Part shown: piece by piece, positions 34,401 through 45,889 of the stretch
Layout: each line of letters starts with the position of its first letter
How positions within the stretch are numbered: position 1 is the first letter of the stretch
Assembly (NCBI GenBank): GCA_020881915.1
Contig: JAJFPB010000001.1
Coordinates: 3,906,001 to 3,970,000, forward strand
Length of the DNA: 64,000 nt
Direction of reading: 5' to 3'
Source: Paramyrothecium sp. XJ0827
Taxonomy: Eukaryota > Ascomycota > Sordariomycetes > Hypocreales > Stachybotryaceae
Program-made: the position numbers and the translations under genes
Notes under the pieces: model-generated
The model's input: only the letters and a program-made list of their open reading frames with translations
Database searches by the model: none
Told to the model about the DNA's origin: nothing

Positions 34401-35890
34401 GATTTCCCAATTCGTTCGGTTTCGTCTGTCCAAAGGGCGGTCGGAGAGGGGGGGAAGATAGTCTGGTTATGAGCTATTGCAGCGACGGCAGCAATGAGAT
34501 CATACGTGAGGTAGATCAAACTGCTGATGGGATGACTGAATGTTCTGGCAATGGTGGGGTTGAGCTTGATGTCAGCGGGGTTCCACCACCGCCTGTCAAG
34601 CTAGAGCTCCAGAGTGGTTGAGCGGACGAAGGCAAGTATGTTTCGGGGCGTTCGGGGTATCAGCTCCTCCACTTGGGGTCCCCAGAATTGCAACACTCCA
34701 AGGCTTGACGACTTAATGCCATGACCGGACACTTAGGTCATATTAATACCACAATTCCTCAAAATTGTTTGACAATGGTGCAGATCATGCGGGTAATACT
34801 TGAACACGACTTGCAAAGCAATCGTACCATGGTTAAATGTGTAGTACAGGGTAGACCAACCTGACTTTTCCGTTTTGCTGGACCATGTGTGGCTTGTGTG
34901 GCTTGTACCGTGCGACTACGTTCTGTCGACTGCGACGCGAGTATACATTAGACCCGCAGGAAGCAACGGCCACTGGATACTCCCAGCAGCTGCACTTCCA
35001 CGCCAGATAACGGCTCCCGAAATGCTTCGTCCATGACCAGAGTGGGCCAATGGACGCACAATTGATAGCATAGCAACTGCTGATATGGGCTCAAAACATA
35101 CGTCCAAAATCCCCGGGAGGTAAGTTATCTGCTGTCCGTGGAAGTCGCTCTGGAACCTGGTGCGGCATCCTCGCCGAACCTGACATGAAACGAGAGGGAG
35201 AGGCGAAATATGAATGGACCATGGAGACGACAACCACCACCAAGGGGCAGAGCATTCACTCGTCTCTTGTAGAGGAGCGTGGAGACGGGCACCATCGGGG
35301 CGTTTATCCTTGAACCCCCGCATCTCTAGTAAATAAATAGCATCAGGACGTAGGGCATGCGGCCAGGATGGGGATGGGTGAATCATGAAGAATGATTCAT
35401 AGTGGCTCACAGCAAGGTGATGGGTAAACTCTAACCGCCTTTGTACCAGGGGCAGTAAGGAAAAGTCTTGGGCCCAATGAGCCGAGATGGAGACGTGCCG
35501 AATGAGGTTAACAGTCCAATGAGTCACGGGCGCCGTTGGTTCAGGCTTGATCCACCACGATCCGGGCCCGCGCGAGCCTACCGACTAGCGCCCAGTAGAC
35601 TACGGTAATTGCTAGAGTCGTACCATGTACGTAGATCTACCAGGTGCTTGTGTCTGCTGTAGGCCTCAAGCCAAGGATAAAGCACATGATGATACCGTGG
35701 TGTGGTTATGAACGTTGTAGTATATATAAACGTATTGTCCTCTCTGGGCTTGTTAGGTAAACCACCACTTGCAACACCAAGCAAACAGCTCTCCTTCGCC
35801 TCCGTTGACCTCGGCGCCGTCCACCACTTACAACCCTAAACCGCCAACATTCTAGACGCCGGGACCACCAGCGACCAAACCCAAGTAACA
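34401..35890. other. Divergent intergenic region
   Basis: About 1.5 kb between RPE1 and the REI1-like gene. A 203-codon minus-strand frame (34,916-35,527) has no domain, splice or codon support. Confidence 0.5.
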
Positions 35891-36946
35891 ATGGCGGGCA
35901 AAGCACCCACCGTCTGCAGGCTATGCGATGTAGCACTAGCCAGCCCAGACGAATGGCGGCAGCACGCAAAAAGTGATTGGCAGTACGCTTCGCTACCCGA
36001 ACAAGACGAAACTGCGACGAAATGCTAACCGTTCCCTTGCAGCGTCTATCATCTCCGTGTGCGAGTAGCAGAACCCGGAACCGTCGTGCCACCGCCATCA
36101 GCGCCATCTACCACAGAGAAAGCCGCGGCTGCGGAAAGCGAGACACCCGAAGACGATGAATCCGACGACGACGACGAGGAATTCGCCGACGGCGACAAAG
36201 AGCTTCCCGAAGAGCTCGAGTTCAACTCGGAGCAGTGCCTCTTCTGCGGCGTGGAGAACGGCACCTTTGACGATAACCTCGCGCACATGACCAAAGCACA
36301 CAGCTTCACCATACCCTATCAAGACCAATTGACAGTCGAGCCTGCGACGCTCGTCGAGTACCTACATCTGGTTATCTACGGATACGGCGAGTGCATCATG
36401 TGCGCCGCACGCCGCCGTACCGTCGAAGGCATCCAGCACCACATGACGGCCAAGGGGCACTGCCGGTTCAACGTCGCAGCGGACATTGCCGAGTTCTACG
36501 ACGATGCCTCGGCGCCGGAGTACCATGCCGACGAGGACTCGTTGCGGCTGCCCTCGGGCAAGCTTCTCAACCACCGCACCCGAGGGACCGGACCGGCCGC
36601 CCTGAGGACAGCTCGTCAATTCGCGGAGCGGCGCTCGAGATCCACAGTCTTGCCAACGGCAGCCTCGGCGTCGACATCGTCGGAGCTCGCCCCCACGCAA
36701 AACGCCAACACCGCCGAGACGTCATCCTCGCAGCTGTCACGACTCTCCCGAGGCGATCAGCAGAGCCTCGCGCACCTGCCCGACCACGAGGTTCGGTCAC
36801 TGCTCGCCGCGAGCGCCAGGGCCATCGACCACTCGAGGCGGCAGGAGAAGCAGGCGAAGCTGAAGCTGGAGCAAGCGGGGAACATCACGTTGACGGCGCA
36901 CTTCAGGATGGATACGTCGAAGCGGTTCAGAGGTGTTTGGGGTTAG
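35891..36946 (+). CDS. REI1/ZNF622-like C2H2 zinc-finger protein, short form
   Basis: Two exons (35891-35982, 36043-36946), 60-bp intron with CTTGCAG acceptor, 331 residues. Three zinc fingers follow the Rei1 layout. The first is C9/C12/H25/H31 with the hallmark KSDWHVYHLRVRVA; the intron splits that His codon. An acidic linker (about 60-90) leads to the second finger C96/C99/H112/H117 with AHSFTIP. The third is C148/C151 and a His pair in HHMTAKGHCRF. Rei1 proteins act in late cytoplasmic maturation of the 60S ribosomal subunit (recycling of Arx1/Tif6). This copy is shorter than typical Rei1, and its second half is Ser/Thr/Arg-rich with a basic helical C-terminus, so it may be the paralogous Reh1-like member rather than Rei1 itself. 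Confidence 0.85.
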
Positions 36947-37552
36947 CGCACCGGTTCGCGAGTGATTTCGGGTTGTACAAAAATTAGGCCTCTTGGCCAG
37001 ATGAGCAAGTTCGGTCGGACATGGCGTTTGCGCACAGTCTTGTTACAGAAACGTACATAAGCATTTTCTGATACAGTAGATTAATTGAAACGGCTGCAAT
37101 ACCTTCAAGCTTCAGGTTGCCAAGCAGCTGGGTACCTTGAACCTGTGTCCGCAAGGAATCTCGCACCGTGCACAGCCACGTATCGATGCAAGATAGCGAA
37201 GCCGCCGCAGCTGTGCCTTTGAAGCTATTTCGTCTCCAGCAAACGCTCCTAAGGGTCTAAGACTGGGTACCGGGTGGGTAAGTGCCCCAGACTTTCGCCA
37301 GATCTGATTGCATTGGGGGCAATCGAGCTCGCATGGGCCTGGGCGCGGGCCCCGATGGTCTCGTGTAACCGCAGGTGAGAACGGCTCAGTAGAGTTTGGT
37401 AGACGGTGCTATTGCTTGCGCGAGGCTGATTTCCATTATGCGATTATTATTTACATGCCTATCCACTCAAGCCGGCATTTGTCACAAGCATCTTTACTTT
37501 GACGGCCGAGGTTCGCGTCTTCTCAACCCATCATCGCCTTGAATCACAAAGC
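36947..37552. other. Convergent intergenic region
   Basis: 3' flanks of the REI1-like gene and the CFEM gene; no supported ORF. Confidence 0.6.
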
Positions 37553-38138
37553 TTACAGAGCCATCAACATGGCCACGGCTGCACCAAACATGCCTCCGCC
37601 CACTCGGAGCCCCGATGCCGCACCGGGCGACTCGGTCTCGTTCGCGGCGGTCTCTGTAGGGGTGCCACCGGAGGTACTGGTTTCCGGCTCGGAGGTGGCC
37701 GTGCCGGTCGTGGCCGCAGTGGCCGACGTCGCGCTCGAGGAGGCAGCGTTTCGACAGACCACCTCGCTGGGGACTTCGACGCCCGATCCAGAGCATATCC
37801 CTCTCGCATATGACACGGCCTGTTCCTGTCCGGCCTGGTCGCAGGCGTCCTTGAGGCAGCAGGCGATGCCCGACAGGAAATTGTCATTGCTGCAAATGCA
37901 TCTCACGTCCAACGACGTGCAGCCCGCGATTCTGTCGCCGCTGGTGTAGGAGGCAATGCATTCTTGCTATAATGATGAAGCCAAAAGTTCGCACGGTCAG
38001 TCTAGACGATCTTGCCGCGAGGCCAGTGGAGAGCTTGCTGTTGGCGCAGCTTGTCTTACTTACAGCGCAGGTTGGAATTCCATCGCCTTGGGCAGCCACA
38101 AGGCCGACAAGAAGTGCAAGAGAAAGAATGGACTGCAT
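37553..38138 (-). CDS. CFEM-domain GPI-anchored surface protein
   Basis: Two exons (38138-38064, 37966-37553), 97-bp intron, 162 residues. A signal peptide covers residues 1-16 (MQSILSLALLVGLVAA). The CFEM cysteine pattern follows: Cys24, 28, 41, 48, 50, 62, 67 and 83, with the conserved heme-ligand-type Asp45 in CTSLDVRCIC. Two further cysteines (61 and 96) are outside the usual eight. After the domain comes a Ser/Thr/Ala stalk of about 40 residues, likely O-glycosylated, and a hydrophobic C-terminus (GGGMFGAAVAMLMAL) behind small residues, the standard GPI-attachment signal. CFEM proteins serve in heme or iron uptake (Candida Rbt5/Csa2), wall structure or host interaction; which applies here is unknown. 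Confidence 0.9.
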
Positions 38139-38836
38139 GGTGTGTGGTTGATGCGACGTCAGAAACCAATGGACGGTTGCAGCTGCTGGCTTCCAGTTTT
38201 GTTGGGAGTGGTGACGAAGAAAGGGAGCTGTTGTGGTTCGGACTTCGCGGACCCTTGAAATCATCCGGCGCCGCCGCGGGGAGAGACATTCAGCCACCAC
38301 CTGACTTGCATAGTTCCGTGATACCACCCTAGTAGCTGAACTACTACTTTCAGTAGTGCAACGACGCGACCAATGAAAGGGAACGTGCGAATGCAGGAAC
38401 TTGCTAGGGAACATGTCCCCTGTCTCTGGCTTGATTTGTGACAACAGTCGATCTTGGTACCTGATTTATTATATGGACAATATGTGCATATCTTCGGGTC
38501 TCCGCGTGTATAATTGAGATGCATTATTCAATGCTGCCAGTGAGCCATCCATTGCTATTCCTACTCTTTTAAGGCCTTTACCTTCGCATCATCTGGGCAA
38601 GGTCCATCGTCCTTAGCAATGTCTAATTCTCTCGCTCGCGTCGCGGTCACAACTACACCTGTGGCTGTCGAAGCGCAGGCGCAGCTGAAGTTTTGCTTGA
38701 TCGGTTGCCAAAAAACTTCGTTGCATGGGAACCCAGAATAGCTGATCAAGCGACCAGAGACGTCGAGCTCAGTCTGGACCTAGCCTTTGCCGTTCGTTCC
38801 GTGCCTGTTATTCGTGGTCGCTTTCTTCGGGGACTT
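38139..38836. other. Intergenic between CFEM and PPE1 genes
   Basis: About 0.7 kb: CFEM promoter and PPE1 3' flank. A 62-codon minus-strand frame at 38,561-38,749 lacks support. Confidence 0.5.
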
Positions 38837-40150
38837 TTACACTTTCTTCCCTTGTCTCAGTAGGTCTGAGACTTTTGGGGGAAGAACAAGAGCGCTCCGG
38901 TCATTGCGACGATAGAAATCAACCAGCGTCAGTGCCGTCTTCTCCGGCATATCTTCGTGCAGGAAGTGTCCAGCCTCAGGAAAGACCTGAAGTGCATATT
39001 TGCCTGCGAGTGTCTGTTGTTAGCTCCCCTTTGACACCTACAACACGTAGAGGTGCATGATGCCAGCTCACCTTGCATCTGTCCGATAGTCAATTCCGTA
39101 TCCAGTCGATCGGTGCCTGCCAAGAGCAACAGCTTTCCACCTCTTGCTCCTAGGAACTTTTTGCTTAATCCCACGAACCACTCTTCCCAGAATGGCTGCG
39201 TAGCAGCCAAGTTGGTCCTCCATTTCCATGGCCGGTCTGCATCTGCCGCATCTTTCATCCTCAGGAGAGCGGGGACCGAAGTCCTTGCGGAGATCGAGTT
39301 TCGAATTGTTCGTGTACGGATATGCCAGTCGATACCTGACTGCAATGTCGAAAACCCGACCGGCCTAGTGGACAGGTATGTTTGCATGCTTTGGAGAGCA
39401 TCCATGGCTGATCCCTCCACCACGTCAAGCACGGCGTACCCGAGGAGGGACGAGCCCAGCTTCCCAGTCATGGCTAGATCCGTAACAACGGCACCGCCTA
39501 AGGAATGACCAACAAGGACGACTGGCGGGAGGTCTCTCCACTTCATCTCCAGTTTGGTCGCTTCTATGACGTCCAGCAGATCCGCTGATAGCGTGCCCAG
39601 CCTTAAGTCCAGGGCCGATTCCTCAGGTGCAGCGGTTTGCCCATGTCCCCTGCAGTCGATTGCCAGCAGGCCGGCGGTTGGTAGTTGCTTCCGAATTTCC
39701 GACCCGACAACAGCAAAAGAGAGCCCCGATGAGCCGGCACCATGGTGCATGGTAAAGAGTGGACCTTTTTCCACTGGCGATGTGAGGTAGGCGTGGTAGG
39801 TAACATCTGGATCGATGGAAGATTTCAGATACAGCTCCCGCTCAAAGTATGTCGTCCAAGGGATCTGCTCCAGGTTTCTGCCTCGACTCACGCTACGCAT
39901 TGGTCAGCATGGTGATCTAGGCTTGAGGTGCCGGATCTGGTTACCCTTGGGGACGAGCAAAGAGCTTCTGCGTCGGTGACGGGATGATGGTGCCAGTTGA
40001 GGACATGGAAGAGGCTGACGAGGAGTCATCATCTACATGTTCCGGTAGCTCAGGGAGCTCGTCTGCCTCGATTTCATATTCCAGTTCTTTAAATGTGTCC
40101 CCGGGGCCTTGCAACTTCGACTTTGCCCACGCCCGCTGTAGATCGCTCAT
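38837..40150 (-). CDS. PPE1: Protein phosphatase methylesterase 1
   Basis: Three exons (40150-39945, 39892-39072, 39003-38837), introns of 52 and 68 bp, 397 residues, close to yeast Ppe1. It removes the methyl group from the C-terminal leucine of the PP2A catalytic subunit. The N-terminus (MSDLQRAWAKSKL) and an acidic/Ser linker precede an alpha/beta-hydrolase domain. This has the oxyanion region FTMHHGAGSSGLSF, the CRGHGQT loop, and the nucleophile Ser199 in the VGHSLGGAV elbow. The third exon supplies the catalytic His355 in EAGHFLHEDMPEK. The TYFERELYL and PVGFSTLQSGIDWHIR segments are typical of the family. The last exon falls between open frames of other phases, so a single-exon reading would miss the catalytic histidine. 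Confidence 0.94.
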
Positions 40151-40939
40151 GATGGTTTTTTGGTGAGGCGCTCAAAGGCAGCCCCCCACTGTTCGAGAGA
40201 AATGCAAATGGCCTAGGACGAGGTTGGAAAGAAGGGACACCAACAGAACGATGAAACGTAACAGTATCAAAGGCAGGCTGGTCAAAAAGTCCTCTGAATT
40301 AGCATGGTAACCCAGTGATGTATTTCCCACTAAGCACAGGGCTTCCAGGTCATCGGCAACGAGCCGGTCGTGATAGAGATGACGATGGAGCCAGGTAACG
40401 CTTGGCCGCAACGACGTTGGAAAGGCGGGGCTGAAGATGCACTGTGGGTAGTTCCGAGACTTCTGTGAGGTGAGCTTGTGGTCTACAGTGCCCGCTCAAA
40501 GTCTTCTGCCACAGCAAGTGGGAACCACGCCAAGTTACCTCCTGTCTCCCAGAACGAGCAGTCGCCGCGCCTGCACGATGCCATGGAACCACTGTCCGAT
40601 ATCTTGAGATCAAATGTGGCTGTATTTGGCATCCTGCTCTGGAGTCTTTTGTCGAGTCACTTGCCTACCAGATTAGCTTCAAGACAGGCAAGATCATGGA
40701 TACCAGGGTCTGGTCGAGAAGGGCATTTCCCCGGGCTACGCTGTGGAAATCATCGGACTCTGTGCCAAAGTGCCCCGGCTCGCTTCACAGGGAATTCGAA
40801 CGAGTTGCATTCTTCTGGCCGCTGGGCTACCAATGGTCACTTTTCGGGGCTGCGAGCGTAGATAGGTCTTTGTGAAAGCACAAGCAGGAGAATTCGAAGC
40901 GGCGGAACGTGTCAGTCGGCTTGAACATACATCCAAAAT

Positions 40940-41239
40940 CTAATAATGCCACCGGCGGGTTGGTGATGCATTGCTGCTGCTGGGGAATGCCTGTTCGAGT
41001 CGTCCGTCGCTTTGCTTACTTACCCTGAAGAATACTTGAAGTGTCTTGACTGTCGCGAATGCCGGGTCCAAGCTGGCGTACCGATCAACGTCTACTGACT
41101 GCGCATACAGCAAGTTGATCAATGACGTGCGCATGGAGCTGCTCAACCTGACTCTAGTCCAAGCCATTTGGAGTAGATGACTGATTTCAAGGCACCCGGC
41201 ATTCGTAGGCAAGTTATTGCGAGCACACAGGCAACCCAA
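40940..41239 (-). pseudogene. Possible exon or relic, unidentified
   Basis: A minus-strand open segment translates to a protein-like stretch (MAWTRVRLSSSMRTSLINLL, then YAQSVDVDRYASLDPAFATV) and runs into a perfect GTAAGT donor near 41,022. No upstream or downstream partner exon with convincing homology was found, and the frames beyond carry stops. It could be a decayed regulator- or metabolic-type gene, or chance. Confidence 0.2.
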
Positions 41240-44200
41240 CTCGCGATGGTAGGCTGGCTTGATTCTGCCCGGCGATCATCGCCAGCACTAAAACATCTGT
41301 TCTAGACCGGATCTGCAGCAGAGCCTTCGCCTGCACGCCTCTCATGGGGGATTTCTCCTAAAGCTCACCGCATGTCCCCGACAAGTAGCAGTTCAAGATG
41401 TCTTTTTGGTGCCAAGGTACAGAACCACAGGGACGATCCTCGCAGCTCCCGCTCGTGTCTTGCGTTCAGCTATTGGCTGGGTCGGGGTGTGGCGTCGCCT
41501 CCGTCGTCTGATCTTGCGTTCACTGAGGGCCTTACTGTAGCTGAAGTGAGCGATGCATGTACGCCCGTCCATTCTTTGGATACCCTGTGCCGTATGCACG
41601 GCCGCGACATTGATCTGTGAAAAATGACAGGTCCCTAACTGACAGTTGACACAGCGATCCAGCCATTGCAGGAAGCTAGCAGACTTGCTAGGTGGATCCC
41701 GTAGGCGGAGCCGCGCTGTTCTGTTTGCGCGCCGGTATATCTCGGTTGTGGGGATTACAGCGCCATCGTACCAGCGTCCTAGGCCTGTGAATTTTGGGGT
41801 CACAGCACCGCTGGCGGCACCGCTGGCAGTGCAAACCGATGCAAGCCAGCTCGCTACCTGAGTGCTGGAATGGTGCAACACTGGTGCGCTTCTCCGGGCC
41901 GCTCTACCCCTGGGCAAGGTAAGGTGCCTCGATGATGTGGTTCAGTACCTCAAAGCAGGCAAGAAAGCCGGAGTGATCCATTCGCCGCTTGGCCGTGATT
42001 CGGCTGTCAGACTTTCTTGCTTCCCGCGCACAGCATCTCAACGGGCACATGGCTTTGTCTTACGGGGACGATTCACAGATGCTTGTCATGCCGATCCAGG
42101 CCTGCGTGATGCTTGAGGAAAAGTTCCGGCAGGCTAAGCCCCTGGATGCTGCGTTGAAGAAGCAAGTCCAGTTTCAAGGAATGATGTAATCAAACCATGC
42201 ATCATCAGAACGCTGTGCCCGTAGGCACCGAAGCCCGTGACCGCTTCGTTGCAGGCATGAGGTTGCAGCGCCGCGTCTGTTTGCTGTCGAGCCTTGCAGT
42301 GCTCGGTTCGTCCAATATTCATGTACGTGACGTGTTTATCGTGGGCAGACTACAGAAGAACGAACGCACATGACCAGCACACGGCAGTGCTGAATCTTTT
42401 CTTTCACGGCACTCGACGGGATCATTCTGTAGCGGGGCTTGAGGGGGTAGCTTTATGGTAGATCTGCAGGGCACCGCTCCCAAATGGTATCCAGCACCGC
42501 TATCTGCCTCTGAACAAGCCTCCCGCTTTTTCATACAACCTCGGACACGTGCCGAATCCCTCTTATTAGCTCCACAATGCTATACAAAATTAGATCCTAC
42601 GGTTTTTCATCACGTCAAGACACAATTGCCGTGAAGAGTGTTGGGCGTACTAAGTATTGTTGACTCCAAGGATCCCCCGTCGGAACAGCACGCGAGACGA
42701 AGGAGATGCTCGCGTCCTTTTCGTTTCCCTGGCAAGCCTCTCCACAAATTTTCGGCAAACTTTTGACTTTGCGAGTGAAGCCGCGGGCATCCTTGCAGCA
42801 TCATCTGCTGCCACTTGGGTCGCGCCCGTAACGGCAAGGTGTCCGGTGAGCAGATTGGGCCGATTCATTGCGCAACTCAAACAGTCAAAAGAAAAGTGCA
42901 TCCGTTGTATCAAGGCACTACCGAAAGCGTCAAGCCAGACCCGTTCTCGCGTCGGCATAGAAGAAAAATAAAACGCCTGTCTGAGTTGAGCTAGGTCCAA
43001 GTCTTCAGGCAGAGGTTCTGTACGACGGCAAGCAAATTTAGAATGAGATTACTGTGTAAGTGATCTAGCCGAAGCCGACCGGACCGCTGGCCGGACAGCC
43101 GTAGAGATCACGCAAGCCTCCGCAGAAAAATCCCAAAGCAAGAATAGACATCCGGTTAAAATGGCAAACCTAGAAATGAAGATCCCCTGCTTAAGAGGCC
43201 GGCGAACATGGGAGGAATGGTGGCATGAAATACGAAGACCTGCAATATATCAGCGGCATACGTCGTTCCGCATTCGCTTTTCAGCAAGCCTCACAACCTA
43301 CGATCTAGACCAATTGCTTGCAATCGAGTTGAAGTGAGACCTGGTTCATGTTCAGTAAATTCTATCACGAGCTTCCGGCCATGAAGTGGTCCGATAGCGC
43401 CAGATCTGCGACAGCATATCGCAGCGATCTAATCCACAGAGGCAGAACGCCAGCCATCAATGAGAGAGAGGTCGGCGGGGAGCCAAGCCATGCGTATGAC
43501 CTGCAGGGTGCCGCCGAGTGAACACGAAGCGACTAGCAAAAAGAAAAGGGAAATGACAAAACGGAAAAAAGGAATAATGAAAAAAAAATAAAACACACAC
43601 ACACGCCATGCTGAAGACTTGAACTTGGACGGATCGGTGATGCTTGGCTGCAAATTTACGGTGGCTGGCCTTGGATTAAGCAAGCCAGGTCTGACGTTAC
43701 TGGGCACTGACACACGCTTGTGCCATTCGCCTCGAGTTTCCATAGACATCCGGTCGTGGGGACGTGAGAGAACGGGGAATTCACTCGGTGCATATCATCG
43801 TTATATACGGCCACCTAATGTCAGACAGCCTGTCGGCTGTGGATGATGTGAGATGAGATGCGTTGGTACACCCTCAGTGTAGGCGTCACTCACTGTCTGC
43901 AAGACGCAGAGTGCGGTCAGCAGCGTGAATCTCTACCCGCGTTCATTCTGGATGGAGGGAGTGGTAGCGTAACGGGTTAGACCGTGGCTGATGAAATTGG
44001 ACGCGCAGCACAGCTCCATGCCAAGACTGTCAACGTCTGTCAGAACTAACAAGCCTCAACGTGCAAAGTCGGGTGGTGCGTGTGGTCTACAGCTGCCCCG
44101 GCTTCACTCCCCATTGGAAGTGAGGAGGTGGCAGGATTCATGATAGGCTTGAGCCCGCATGCTGTGACCTAGGGTGTGATCGGAGATTAGAAAGACGCGA

Positions 44201-45807
44201 AATGAGCTTTGGGAGCAACCTCACCCAACATTAGGCCAGGTACTAGCCGCTGCCTTGCCTTAATCATATGTTACGCGTGGTTTGTAATGCGACGTTGATG
44301 AGCAACGCAACGCAACCAACCTCTCTACTGCTAATAAGGTACTGAATGGCCCTCTAATGCTCCACCAGCCTCATCGGCTGAGCTCGGCACAGTTGCTGTA
44401 CATATCTCGAAGCCAACTCTCCTGAGCGATGAGCGCTTACCTACGGTGCCTCGGCCACCTTCACCTTGCTCGCTGACCTACCTACAATTTCTTACTTTGC
44501 TTGCCCGAAAGAGGCACCTGAGCTACCTGACCTGAGGGTAGGCCGGCCGGCAAAGCCAACATGGATTTTGGTACTGAAAGTTCTCGCTAGTCGCCAGGCA
44601 GTCGGCTAGGGAGGAGAGCGAACATAAGCCACAGCAAGCATCGAGGCATGAACGGGCAGCGAGTGCGTGGCCCGACTACCTCGCTAACCACATTCTGCGT
44701 GCAAAAATGCCACGGTTCTGGACGACTCAACTGTGTGGGTGTAGCGAACATCGGCCTTTGCAGCAGCAGCACTTGAATGGATGGCCCCCCCTACCCCACG
44801 TTTGTAATCGTAGCAGCCGCTGCCACGCTGTTTGTTGGCCAGAACCATGTAGTGAGGCGGCGGAGCCCAACGTGCTGCTCGCTTGACCGGCTAACTCGCA
44901 CGCTCTGCGATAGTCTCGCATACTTCCTCTTTCCCAACTTGCTCCTCGTAATCTATCTCACCTTGAGAAACTTGTCTCTAAACCCTGGCTGAATCAGCAC
45001 GTGTATGATCTTCGACGAACAGGGTATGCAACGGAGCCTCACGGGTGGTTGCATGAGGTGGCACAACACGACGGAAGTGTGAGAAGCCCGCAAGATCCAT
45101 TTGCGGTCCCTAAAGACACAGCCAGGCTAACCTCATGGGGGCATCCTTCTTGGCCAACCCCCTGTCCGAGCAAGGGATACCGCTCTCCGTGGTGCCGATT
45201 CAAGTACAGGGCCCCTTGCATCCCGCTGCTTTTCCGTCCGAACTACGCCCAGATCCATCGAACGTAGTGATGCCAATTTCCTAGATATCGGCTGGCCCAG
45301 CAGCCGTGTTACACCGGTTCGGAAGTGATCCTGGGAGCATCGTCTCAATCTCTGGGCCACTTCAGCACGCTCAAACGCTCCATGAGGCAACCTCGCGGTA
45401 CCTATGGCCGTGAAAGAAAGGGGGTGGAAGTGAAAGGCCGGCTCCCGCTGTAACTCATACTGCCGCATCAGGCAGTCGCTGCCACAATTGGCATTGCTTG
45501 AGGCAGCCCCCATGAACCACCCGACCGCCTATCAATACCGAAATTGCAAATACCTCGCAGTATTTGCACATGAAGTAACCCTTCGAGGCAGCCCGGGGAG
45601 TCTGAACATGTCCTAGCCCCAGCCCTTCATGCAAGTTGGGAGCGCCAAACTCATAATAGGCCTGGGACCTTTTGGCAGGGTGTGTGTGAAGCAGGTGCTC
45701 TAGTCTTGTGGAGACGCCAAAACAAAATTCCCCGTGGGCAGATAGATGTTGGACCTCAATACCTAGGTAGGTAGCTTGGCGTGAGATCAATCCTTGGGGA
45801 CTCAGTA

Positions 45808-45889
45808 GCAATCAGTATTGGCTAACTGCTGGTCAGTAGGTTGGACTAACGGCTGTCTAGTGCCTAGGAAACAGCGAAATACTGATTGC
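45808..45889. repeat. 12-bp inverted repeat, 58-bp spacer
   Basis: GCAATCAGTATT at 45808-45819 is exactly mirrored by AATACTGATTGC at 45878-45889. It is too short to call a MITE. No flanking target-site duplication is obvious. Confidence 0.4.

Noticed and set aside
34916..35527. 203-codon minus-strand ORF between RPE1 and the REI1-like gene
   Set aside because: No motif, TM, signal peptide or splice context; composition looks random.
38561..38749. 62-codon minus-strand ORF between the CFEM and PPE1 genes
   Set aside because: Short, no start context or homology signal; could be chance.
40478..40861. 127-codon plus-strand ORF in the gene-poor block
   Set aside because: Competing frames on both strands read equally well; no motif.
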